A stretch of 38,233 nucleotides of DNA from a virus: positions 1 through 38,233 of IMG/VR virus record IMGVR_UViG_3300045999_007490; one strand, given 5' to 3'. Position 1 is the first letter of the stretch; each line of letters begins with the position of its first letter. Positions 17,715 through 24,991 of the stretch are shown one piece after another. Under the pieces are notes generated by a model. It worked only from the letters and a program-made list of their open reading frames with translations, searched no databases and was not told the origin of the DNA. The position numbers and the translations under genes are program-made.

Positions 17715-18296
17715 TTATTTAGCTAGCCATCCACCAGATGCTATATCAAAATAGTACTGAGTTTCCTGAGTATTTTCTTCAGTAATAGCAGAAGCGTCAT
17801 CCACAATAATTATATTTTGTTCATTTAATTGATCTATAATAGTAGTAATATTATCAGATAATTCACTAGTATCTTGTATTATAGTAAATATATCCCCAGA
17901 ACTATTTGGATTATCGATAACTATGGTGATGACACCAGAAGTATTAGGTTGTTCTGATACTATAATAAGGATGCCGCTAGGTTCAATTGGATTTTCTACA
18001 ATAACTATTGTGCCACTAGACGGTGATGGTTCTTCAACAAGAATTATAGTGCCGCTATACGGAACAGGTTCTTCAACAATAATAATTGATCCACTCGGAT
18101 CTAAAGGATCTTCTACGATTATTATTCCACTACTCAAACCCGATGGGTCCGGATCTTCTACTATTATTAGTATATCGCCACTAGGACTAGAGCCATCTGG
18201 AGGATTTTGAATAATTACAATACCACTAGGATCAATTGGTTCTCCTATAGTTATAGTAGGTTTTATAGGAGGAACAAATGAATCAGAAGATGACAT
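17715..18296 (-). CDS. 13-residue beta-repeat protein, possible fibre shaft
   Basis: A 193-residue protein made of about eleven units of 12-17 residues with the form (S/T)-I-I-I-V-E-(E/D)-P-x-P-S-G, for example SIIIVEEPVPYSG, TIILVEEPSPSSG and TIVIVENPIEPSG. Alternating beta strand and Pro-Gly turn suggests a beta-spiral like viral fibre shafts, or a beta-solenoid. The last units lose Pro and become Asn/Thr rich. It ends YYFDIASGGWLAK, a motif shared with three proteins of the 29-36 kb block. It is very acidic. It lies between the related beta-rich genes and the fibre gene. No named family is recognised. Confidence 0.7.
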   Translation of the reverse strand: MSSSDSFVPPIKPTITIGEPIDPSGIVIIQNPPDGSSPSGDILIIVEDPDPSGLSSGIIIVEDPLDPSGSIIIVEEPVPYSGTIILVEEPSPSSGTIVIVENPIEPSGILIIVSEQPNTSGVITIVIDNPNSSGDIFTIIQDTSELSDNITTIIDQLNEQNIIIVDDASAITEENTQETQYYFDIASGGWLAK

Positions 18297-18307
18297 TGTA
18301 ATCCTTA

Positions 18308-18976
18308 TTAGTCACAAGTTACTGGCTCACCACCATTTACGCCACCATTCACAGTTATTGTACCATATAAAAGCTTAAAAGATGCGCCTCCAGTGCTATC
18401 TGAATCCCATACCTCATAATCTGCTGTTGTAAATGGCATACCATAAGCATCTTCTCTGGCTCCAATAGTCGAACCAAGAGCATGAGCGGTTTTATTAACA
18501 TTAACTTGATATGCTGATGTTCCTTTACCTGTGAAAGCAAAACCAACCGTACCAGCTGGTCTATTAACTGTGCATGTCCATAATCCAGAAATAGATTCAT
18601 TTTCTCTAAATTTTACTAATGACTCTTTGCCAATATAATACATTTTGTTTGGGTCGCTGGATTCTGGACCATAAGCGGATGTAAACTTAATAAGAAGAAC
18701 TATACATCCACCATTGCGTAATGGTACTGCCCTAAGTGGAGTTCTTGCTTTGCAATATTTAGCCCACTCATTTGCTGGATTTGCTGAGTCCCACCAGTAT
18801 TCTTTAAAAGAATATCCTTCTCTTATTGAGAAGGTATTGGTTTCTGAGGTACTGCGCAAAACAGAATAACAGTCTGGTGGAGTATCAAATACTATGTCTC
18901 CACTTTGAGTCCATTGTGAAAAGCTTATAAATGCTGGTTGACCGGCATCAAATGTATAATTATGTTCTTTGGCCAT
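18308..18976 (-). CDS. Beta-rich virion protein, paralogue of the next upstream gene
   Basis: A 222-residue protein. The C-terminal half contains KFTSAYGPESS, YQVNVNKTAHALGSTIGARE, DAYGMPFTTADYEVWDSDS and KLLYGTITVNG, which align with the 194-residue protein at 18989-19573. The N-terminal half is different (FISFSQWTQSGDIVFDTPPD, Cys and Trp rich), suggesting a shared base domain with a different attached part. It ends 12 nt before the beta-repeat gene and starts 13 nt after its paralogue. A tail tip or fibre-base structural role is inferred from the neighbours. Confidence 0.65.
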   Translation of the reverse strand: MAKEHNYTFDAGQPAFISFSQWTQSGDIVFDTPPDCYSVLRSTSETNTFSIREGYSFKEYWWDSANPANEWAKYCKARTPLRAVPLRNGGCIVLLIKFTSAYGPESSDPNKMYYIGKESLVKFRENESISGLWTCTVNRPAGTVGFAFTGKGTSAYQVNVNKTAHALGSTIGAREDAYGMPFTTADYEVWDSDSTGGASFKLLYGTITVNGGVNGGEPVTCD

Positions 18977-18988
18977 TTTATACCCCTG

Positions 18989-19573
18989 TTAAGAATTAGG
19001 ATAATCTGTTGATTTGCCAGCATATCTACTTAATATGCTAATGTTGCCATATATGGGACGAATAATTGAACCATCATCTAATCTAATCATAAGATCATAC
19101 TTTGCGCTGTCAAACGGAAATCCATAAGCATCGAATCTGGCTCCGTAAGAGGCTCCAAGAGGATGTTTTGATTGTGTTAGATTTACTGAATATGGTGTTG
19201 TACCAAGTTCTGTAAAATTGAATTCGATCCTAGAACCATCATTATCATTTGTTGTTAGATCTACATCATATAAGGATGGAATAGATGAATCTAAATGATA
19301 GTTAATAATATAGGTTTGACCTATAACAAATCTATTTGGTCCGCCTACACGAGTACCACCATAAGCGGCTGTAAATTCTAGACTAAATAAAACATCAACT
19401 ATATCCGCTGTAGTTGGAACATATAAACTATTAGGAGAAATTAGAGCATTTTCTATTTCATCTGTTGTTAAATCAAAAGCTATTGTGGTTTGTGCTCCTC
19501 TAATAACTGTGAAATTTTTTTGGGCATCTTCACCATATACATTATTAATATTGATCGTATTATTTATGATCAT
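18989..19573 (-). CDS. Beta-rich virion protein, first gene after the capsid terminator
   Basis: A 194-residue protein with LEFTAAYGGTRVGGPNRFVI, PYSVNLTQSKHPLGASYGAR and DAYGFPFDSAKYDLMIRLDD followed by PIYGNISI. These blocks repeat in the protein at 18308-18976, and the last part also in the one at 17259-17657. The ATG at 19573 is preceded by a GGTGTATA box 39 nt upstream and a second copy further up, both downstream of the capsid-gene terminator. It therefore opens the fibre operon. Likely a structural protein of the tail tip; family unknown. Confidence 0.65.
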   Translation of the reverse strand: MIINNTININNVYGEDAQKNFTVIRGAQTTIAFDLTTDEIENALISPNSLYVPTTADIVDVLFSLEFTAAYGGTRVGGPNRFVIGQTYIINYHLDSSIPSLYDVDLTTNDNDGSRIEFNFTELGTTPYSVNLTQSKHPLGASYGARFDAYGFPFDSAKYDLMIRLDDGSIIRPIYGNISILSRYAGKSTDYPNS

Positions 19574-19612
19574 AGTGCGTCTCTCTATTTGTCTTGAGGT
19601 TTACTAATCTAG

Positions 19613-19651
19613 TATACACCATAGTAAAAAAGATTGTTGAAACTATACACA
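19613..19651 (-). promoter_or_regulatory. Tandem putative late promoter boxes GGTGTATA and TGTGTATA
   Basis: GGTGTATA occupies 19613-19620, 39 nt upstream of the ATG at 19573. TGTGTATA occupies 19644-19651 and begins in the T-tract of the capsid-gene terminator. The two are 31 bp apart. This arrangement restarts transcription straight after termination. Confidence 0.65.
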
Positions 19652-19674
19652 AAAAGCCAGTCTTTCGACTGGCT
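19651..19674 (-). terminator. Intrinsic terminator of the capsid operon
   Basis: On the minus strand AGCCAGTC pairs with GACTGGCT (8 bp, perfect) around a GAAA tetraloop, followed by TTTTTG. This is a textbook rho-independent terminator about 34 nt after the capsid-protein stop codon. Confidence 0.9.
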
Positions 19675-19707
19675 CTCTGCGTATTAATTATTAATATTAC
19701 TAGATTC

Positions 19708-20712
19708 TTATAGAGAACCAAGTAGTACTCTGCGATTATCGAGAACAGCGAAGCCCTGTTCAGCCCAACCATAGAAGCCTGCTCTCTTTTGACGATGTAG
19801 GGTATCGTCTTCGAAGATTTGAACTTCTTGGCGAACTGGCATTATGAAGCTGTCTCTCTTGCGTAGATCAAGACCAACAACTAGTTCTTCATCGTCGGTT
19901 GGGAGATCAGCACCCAATACTTCGGTGTAGAATAGTTGATATTCTTGACCTTCGCCTAGTTCATCGAGATCGTGTAGATTGACGCCGAATACTCTGTTAA
20001 GAGTACCATCAGCAGCAACATAGATCTCTCTGCGAGTAACTTCATCAACTTGATCAACGCCCCAGTTGCGAATGTCTTCCATTGCTTCTGGACTAACATA
20101 AAGATCAGTTAGCATACCACGATTGTTACTAGCACTGTTGCCACCACCATTTCTGCGCATAACAGTCTTCATGAGACTAACTAAACGCTTGGTGAATTGA
20201 CCAACATCAGCATCGCTATCGTATACCACGATATTGCGATCAACGCCAGCAGCAAGTAGAGTGTGCCAACCATCGTCATTCATCTTCTTGACGAATTGTG
20301 CTTCGAGAACTTCCATAGCACGACCAACAACGTCCCAACGGGCGTCACGAGCGTACTTTAAAAGATAATCGATACTAGCACCAATGTCATAGGTTGGAAC
20401 CATGACATAATCGCCTTCAACATGACGCTGTGGAATATAACCATGATTTGGAATGGTATAAGCCACAAAGTCTTTTTCTGTGCCAGGAGCAAGGAAATCC
20501 AATGGAAATTCTGGAGTAGCACTTTGAGCAAGAACAATTGGCTCGAAAATGCCGTCTAGAATATCACCATTGAGAACGCCCTGACGAAGTGGAAGTTCTA
20601 GAGCTTTGGCAAACTCAGCATTTGCACCTAAAGCTTCTTCTTTATTTAGCGAACCAGAGCGAACTAGAAGATTGGTTAGTTCTGGAGTTGCTTCAAACCT
20701 TTTGTTGGCCAT
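19708..20712 (-). CDS. Major capsid protein, HK97 fold candidate
   Basis: A protein of 334 residues from the ATG at 20712 (MANKRFEATPELTNLL). That start is preferred over an in-frame ATG at 20730 because GGGAG lies 6-7 nt before it. Features are a helical N-arm, an E-loop-like region, the segment FDFLAPGTEKDF-like PLDFLAPGTEKDFVAYTIPN, helix AMEVLEAQFVKKMNDDGWHT (spine helix), LTDLYVSPEAMEDIRNWGVD and a C-terminal GFYGWAEQGFAVLDNRRV. This order matches HK97-type shell proteins. Higher GC and optimised codons fit high expression. It follows the protease/scaffold and decoration genes and ends at an intrinsic terminator. Assignment is strong from synteny. Confidence 0.85.
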   Translation of the reverse strand: MANKRFEATPELTNLLVRSGSLNKEEALGANAEFAKALELPLRQGVLNGDILDGIFEPIVLAQSATPEFPLDFLAPGTEKDFVAYTIPNHGYIPQRHVEGDYVMVPTYDIGASIDYLLKYARDARWDVVGRAMEVLEAQFVKKMNDDGWHTLLAAGVDRNIVVYDSDADVGQFTKRLVSLMKTVMRRNGGGNSASNNRGMLTDLYVSPEAMEDIRNWGVDQVDEVTRREIYVAADGTLNRVFGVNLHDLDELGEGQEYQLFYTEVLGADLPTDDEELVVGLDLRKRDSFIMPVRQEVQIFEDDTLHRQKRAGFYGWAEQGFAVLDNRRVLLGSL

Positions 20713-20726
20713 ATTTTTCTCCCTTA

Positions 20727-21191
20727 TCATGTAATATTAATGTCAACTTTTACGAAATCATCAGCGTCTTTACTACTCAAGAAGCGACCAACCTTAACGC
20801 TATCGGTGCTATCTGTTGTAAGTTCACCACCGACTGTGTAATAGGCGTCATCGCCAGCAACCGGAGTAACACCACTAGCAACAAGATCTGTTGTTACTTG
20901 ACCTTGACGTAGTAATGTGACCTTACTGCCAACCTGAACCTCGTCTTTGTGCCAATTGATGTGTTGTCTAGTAAGATCATAGTTAACAACATCGTTTAGT
21001 AAAAGACCTGCTGGGGTAGTACCCTCTGTGGTGTCTGATGGATATTCTACTACAGCATTGGCATCATCCATACTAACGCCAACATTGTTTTCAGTATTCG
21101 CATGAACCACAATACCGCCTCGTTCGCCGGTTGTGTTCATGAAGAATGAGATATCTGTGTATGCTTCGATACGATCTGGTTTTAGAGCCAT
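20727..21191 (-). CDS. Head decoration / capsid-stabilising protein candidate
   Basis: A 154-residue, beta-rich protein. The ATG at 21191 is chosen over the GTG at 21197 because GGGAGAG lies 5-7 nt before it. It contains VVHANTENNVGVSMDDANAV, LNDVVNYDLTRQHINWHKDE and a C-terminus with VGRFLSSKDADDFVKVDINI, a pattern often seen in small proteins encoded immediately before capsid genes. It overlaps the protease/scaffold gene or lies within 3 nt and ends just before the capsid ribosome site, so it is in the capsid operon. It is likely an outer-shell decoration or stabilisation protein. Confidence 0.75.
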   Translation of the reverse strand: MALKPDRIEAYTDISFFMNTTGERGGIVVHANTENNVGVSMDDANAVVEYPSDTTEGTTPAGLLLNDVVNYDLTRQHINWHKDEVQVGSKVTLLRQGQVTTDLVASGVTPVAGDDAYYTVGGELTTDSTDSVKVGRFLSSKDADDFVKVDINIT

Positions 21192-21193
21192 AT

Positions 21194-21889
21194 TCACTCT
21201 CCCTTATTAAGTGTCTTGCCTAATCTATTATAAACAAAGTCAACTAATGCAGCTCTTGTGTTTTCAACTTCGGAGACTGCTGTTTCATTACCAACACTAA
21301 GATCAACAGTTTCTTCGGTCTCTACTGTTTCTAGAGCATCGGAATCAACGACGGTTTCTTCAGAAGCTTTCTTTTTCATCATCATAGCTTCTTCTTCCAT
21401 CTTTTTCTTTTTTGGTGGCATCATGGCCGCGAAAACCTCGTGCATACTGTCGAATGTAGCATCATCTAGGCTTTCGAATTTTTCTACTGTGCTAGTGGCT
21501 AGTTCGTTATCAAAACCAGTTTCTAGTAAAGTAGCCATTCTCTTCATCTTCTTTTCTTTTTTCATCATCTCAGCTTCTTTACCCTTGTAAGCAGCTAAAG
21601 ATTCGTTAGCAGCATCAAAGTCTGCTTTCATCTTGGTCATTTCTTCTTCTTTTTTCTTCATGTCTTCCGACATCTTTTTAGCAGCTTCTTCTTTTTCAAC
21701 TAGGGCTAGCTCTAGAGCGGCCTTTGTTTCTGCAAGAACGGCTTCTTGAGCCTTGAGTGCATTTTGTAGTTCGGTGTTTTTGGTTTCTAAATCAGAAGCT
21801 AGAGTTTGAGCTTCGGTAACAGCAGCTTTGCAGTCTGCCATAGCTTCGATTTTTTCTTTGATTTCGGCAACTTCTTTTTCTAAACTCAT
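21194..21889 (-). CDS. Nested in-frame scaffold protein (internal start within the protease-scaffold gene)
   Basis: Codon 281 of the protease-scaffold gene is an ATG (21889) preceded by a consensus AAAGGAG at 21902-21896, six nucleotides upstream. This is the best ribosome site in the operon and it sits exactly at the junction between protease and coiled coil. Initiation here would give a separate 231-residue scaffold, as in lambda C/Nu3. The domain boundary supports it. Confidence 0.65.
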   Translation of the reverse strand: MSLEKEVAEIKEKIEAMADCKAAVTEAQTLASDLETKNTELQNALKAQEAVLAETKAALELALVEKEEAAKKMSEDMKKKEEEMTKMKADFDAANESLAAYKGKEAEMMKKEKKMKRMATLLETGFDNELATSTVEKFESLDDATFDSMHEVFAAMMPPKKKKMEEEAMMMKKKASEETVVDSDALETVETEETVDLSVGNETAVSEVENTRAALVDFVYNRLGKTLNKGE

Positions 21890-22729
21890 ATCGGTCTCCT
21901 TTAAATTGGCTTGATTTGAAAATACACCTTCTTTTTGAGAATCACTATTTTTTTCTTTATTTATTTCTATAGTAGCCACGTTTTGATCAAATCCAACACT
22001 GTCTTTTGTAAAAATAATACTTTCGGGATTAGCTGGTTTGTTCACAAAACCTTTGCCGGAAAATGTTATATTTCTTAGGACTCTACCAATTTTATGATTT
22101 TCGTGCTCACCAAATCCACCATATGATCTTAGGTGTTTGGTTAAAAATGCTGTTTCTTCATTTCTAGCTAATATTTTATATTCGCCAGTACTCTTATTAA
22201 TTAATCCATAATCAAATCCATTAAAAAAGCACTCCATACTAACATACTTGGTCCCTTGCTCAATTTCAGCTATTAATTTTTGTGCTCTTTCTCTAAGTTC
22301 CGGTTCGGTATATCCCACATAAATAACAGATCCTGTTAATATATGAAATTTATTAGGTAGATTTTCTGATGGAGTAGATTCGTCGATGAAAACACCATCT
22401 TCGGTTATTGGCCAATTAGAAGTAATATGACCAACTATCGTGGCTTCGTCATGTTCTAAATTTGTTGGTTTGTGCATGGGTGTGTGTTTTGCTGCCCATA
22501 CTTCAGCCTTATCGAAAATATCATCATTCTTATTCCAAGAAGTGGTCACAAGAATAGATTGAGTATAATACAAATCTTTGTCTTCTATACCAGCCAATGC
22601 CTTTATTGCGAGATTTTTTGTGCAGTTAGGTGTTGATGATTTTTCTACCAAAGACGCATAAGAAATTGAGGCTTTGGCCGATAATACTTCTTCTAGACCG
22701 TCTTCGATTTCTGATTTGTATATATTCAT
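21194..22729 (-). CDS. Prohead protease fused to scaffold protein
   Basis: A 511-residue protein. Residues 1-250 look like a prohead serine protease of the herpesvirus-assemblin/T4 gp21 type: NLEHDEATIVGHI (90-102) offers the catalytic His93 and GTKYVSMECFFNGFDYG (159-175) the Ser164. Residues 281-420 are a long Glu/Lys/Ala coiled coil (for example KAQEAVLAETKAALELALVE), typical of scaffolds, followed by an acidic Met/Lys-rich tail (MMPPKKKKMEEEAMMMKKKA). The protein directs shell assembly inside the procapsid, then cleaves itself and other head proteins. A GGTGTATA box lies 29 nt before the start. It precedes the decoration and capsid genes. Confidence 0.85.
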   Translation of the reverse strand: MNIYKSEIEDGLEEVLSAKASISYASLVEKSSTPNCTKNLAIKALAGIEDKDLYYTQSILVTTSWNKNDDIFDKAEVWAAKHTPMHKPTNLEHDEATIVGHITSNWPITEDGVFIDESTPSENLPNKFHILTGSVIYVGYTEPELRERAQKLIAEIEQGTKYVSMECFFNGFDYGLINKSTGEYKILARNEETAFLTKHLRSYGGFGEHENHKIGRVLRNITFSGKGFVNKPANPESIIFTKDSVGFDQNVATIEINKEKNSDSQKEGVFSNQANLKETDMSLEKEVAEIKEKIEAMADCKAAVTEAQTLASDLETKNTELQNALKAQEAVLAETKAALELALVEKEEAAKKMSEDMKKKEEEMTKMKADFDAANESLAAYKGKEAEMMKKEKKMKRMATLLETGFDNELATSTVEKFESLDDATFDSMHEVFAAMMPPKKKKMEEEAMMMKKKASEETVVDSDALETVETEETVDLSVGNETAVSEVENTRAALVDFVYNRLGKTLNKGE

Positions 22730-22750
22730 GTTGTCTTTCTAGAGTATGTC

Positions 22751-24943
22751 TTATGAACTATACACCAATTGATAAACATAAGATTTAGTAAACTTATTTT
22801 CATCGGCGGTTAGTGGCCTATTTAATTCGGCCATAATATTTTTCGTAAATTTTTTGTATTTACCATATTTAGCATTTATATCAATACTATTTAAAGTATT
22901 GAGTTTTGACAAAACTACTTCTTCGGTAACATTGGTCATCGGCTCTATAGAAAAAAAGATTTTAGTTTTGATACTTTCAACCTCGTCATATTCTACGCTA
23001 GATAAACTGCGCATATTTTTCTTATTATAAAATTCTAGTAAGGTAGGATTTATGATTTCCGAAATCTTTTCTTGAGTATCTATAGTCCATAGATTTAAAG
23101 AAGCGCCGGTTTGTGGACTAAATGTTTTGGTTTTTCTTTGATTTGAGTCTTTGCTATTTCTTGGTCTTCCCTGTTGCGGTTGTCCCGGTAGGCTATCAGG
23201 ATTGGTGTTCGTAGAAGGAGAACCAGGAATTGCTTTTGGTGGAGTAAATTGTGTTTTAATCTCAACGGCGTTCATTTCTCCTCGCTTTTTATTTCCAAGT
23301 TCTAGTCCAACTTGACTAGGTGTTGCTAAACCAAGTTGTAATGCCATCTTCTTCATAGAGTTTTCAAAATTAGCATCAAAGAATGGACCAGCTTTTTGAA
23401 CCATACGACTTGAATCTCTGTCTCTACTTTCTCTATTGAGTCTATTCTTTTCAATTTCTGGATCAAAACCAAATACTCTTTGTAGAAGTTCATCACTAAC
23501 AATATTTCTATCGGCTAGTTGGATCAATAAAGCTTTTTCTGCTTCTTCATTACTTAAGTCCATTCTGTCGAACTCTATTTTTGCTGGAAATCTAAAGCCC
23601 ATGGCTTTTTGTACCATAGCAATTTCTTGTTTCCAAAATGACATTAATACCTTACGACCATATTGTAGTCTTTGTGTAAGGGTTTTTAGACTTATAAAGT
23701 TATTAGTTGTTCCAGCAGCGCCGTACGTTCCGGTCAAAGTTGGAGGAATACCCAGACCAGCATAAACACTATTTAAATGTGGAGTATATTTACCTTCGCC
23801 AAGGAATTGATGAACACTAGTTTTGCTTTCTAGTAGTTCAATATCAGGACCCCATACAAGATCCATTGTGCCACCGCCAACATTATTTTGTAGAATATTA
23901 CTCAGCTTACTAGCTGCTGCTGGAGTAGGAGCAATCTTGTGCTCTAGACTACCAAGTTTAAAAATACGGATATTACTAATTGCGCCGTCAAGAGCTGCTA
24001 AGTCAGCAAGTTTAAGTTTTTCTATAACATTAATATCATCCATAATACTATAGATCATCGGATATGCCCAAGTTTTCCAATCGTCTTTCTTGTAATGAAA
24101 AACTAGAGTTTTACTAGGATCTAATAGATATGGTTTTTTAGTTTTTGCTGCTTCAATAATTGCTGCTGGTAGTTGATCAACTATTTTTCTTTCAGCATCG
24201 TTCTTGGGACTGTTGATAATTTTTCTAAGAGTTCCAGGAATAACAATACTATAAGTTTTATCTCCAACGAAAGAAGATAATGAGCCACCAATAACATCCA
24301 CACAAACAGGATCTATGAAAGTATATTTCCACGGAATTTCTCTTTTTTCGACCTGTGTCTCAACTTGATTAACTATCAAATCTGGACTAGCAACACTTTT
24401 ATAAAGACTGTCTGCAACCTTTACGCTAATTTTAGCTGTTTGTCTATTTACAACAATGTTTCCAACACGATAAAGATTGTTTAAAAATCTTTCGCTTCGT
24501 TCTTCTCCTTTTACTTTCTCAAACCAATTACGATAGAATTTTTCTATTCTTTTATTCGTATGAACTAATCTTATTCCTTGACAAGCAAAGTCGCCCATAA
24601 GATCTATAACGTTTTTGACCAAACCAACTCTGTTATAAATATCGTCAGCCTTGACGAAAATACCCTTGATATGAGAAGGTACGCTTTCTTCTGGCCTAAA
24701 ATAGTCATAATCACTACGAGTTAATCCGGGACGACCACTCGTTGGGCCATCTAAATTTCTAAAGTCTGTGCGATATCTGCCATTATTGGCCGTTGATTTA
24801 TTGACTAGGCCAAATTCTTCCAATCCTTTGCTAGCTTCTTGTAAGGCTTGTCTTTTGTCTTCTAGATTGGAATCGTCCCAAGTAACATACGCATTTTCTG
24901 GTGCGACAGGTTCAGCATTTGGAATATTTGGATTGGTAGACAT
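22751..24943 (-). CDS. Portal protein
   Basis: A 730-residue protein from the ATG at 24943 (MSTNPNIPNAEPVAPENA). This start is preferred over a TTG at 24967 because a promoter-like box lies 39 nt upstream of it. Portal rings form the DNA entry vertex and the docking site for terminase and neck. Visible features are GLVKNVIDLMGDFACQGIRL, RFLNNLYRVGNIVVNRQTAK, a mid-protein SVYAGLGIPPTLTGTYGAAG followed by FISLKTLTQRLQYGRKVLMS and the long helical stretch through LLIQLADRNIVSDELLQRVF, all typical of phage portals. The C-terminal 120 residues are an added domain. It follows the large terminase gene and precedes the protease. Confidence 0.85.
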   Translation of the reverse strand: MSTNPNIPNAEPVAPENAYVTWDDSNLEDKRQALQEASKGLEEFGLVNKSTANNGRYRTDFRNLDGPTSGRPGLTRSDYDYFRPEESVPSHIKGIFVKADDIYNRVGLVKNVIDLMGDFACQGIRLVHTNKRIEKFYRNWFEKVKGEERSERFLNNLYRVGNIVVNRQTAKISVKVADSLYKSVASPDLIVNQVETQVEKREIPWKYTFIDPVCVDVIGGSLSSFVGDKTYSIVIPGTLRKIINSPKNDAERKIVDQLPAAIIEAAKTKKPYLLDPSKTLVFHYKKDDWKTWAYPMIYSIMDDINVIEKLKLADLAALDGAISNIRIFKLGSLEHKIAPTPAAASKLSNILQNNVGGGTMDLVWGPDIELLESKTSVHQFLGEGKYTPHLNSVYAGLGIPPTLTGTYGAAGTTNNFISLKTLTQRLQYGRKVLMSFWKQEIAMVQKAMGFRFPAKIEFDRMDLSNEEAEKALLIQLADRNIVSDELLQRVFGFDPEIEKNRLNRESRDRDSSRMVQKAGPFFDANFENSMKKMALQLGLATPSQVGLELGNKKRGEMNAVEIKTQFTPPKAIPGSPSTNTNPDSLPGQPQQGRPRNSKDSNQRKTKTFSPQTGASLNLWTIDTQEKISEIINPTLLEFYNKKNMRSLSSVEYDEVESIKTKIFFSIEPMTNVTEEVVLSKLNTLNSIDINAKYGKYKKFTKNIMAELNRPLTADENKFTKSYVYQLVYSS
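22759..22766 (-). promoter_or_regulatory. Putative late promoter box GGTGTATA for the protease/capsid unit
   Basis: The octamer lies in the last codons of the portal gene, 29 nt upstream of the protease ATG at 22729. It encodes Val-Tyr near the portal C-terminus, so coding and promoter signals overlap. Confidence 0.6.
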
Positions 24944-24982
24944 AATAGTATTATATTGGAATTGCAATTAAACTATAAGAAA

Positions 24983-24990
24983 TATACACT
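24983..24990 (-). promoter_or_regulatory. Putative late promoter box AGTGTATA for the portal gene
   Basis: Seven of eight bases match GGTGTATA. It lies just after the large-terminase stop codon, 39 nt upstream of the portal ATG at 24943, the same spacing as other copies. Confidence 0.6.
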
Positions 24991-24991
24991 G

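Noticed and set aside
20713-20730. An extended start of the capsid protein (six extra residues).
   Set aside because: The ATG at 20712 has GGGAG at the right distance; the upstream ATG overlaps the previous stop and lacks such a site.
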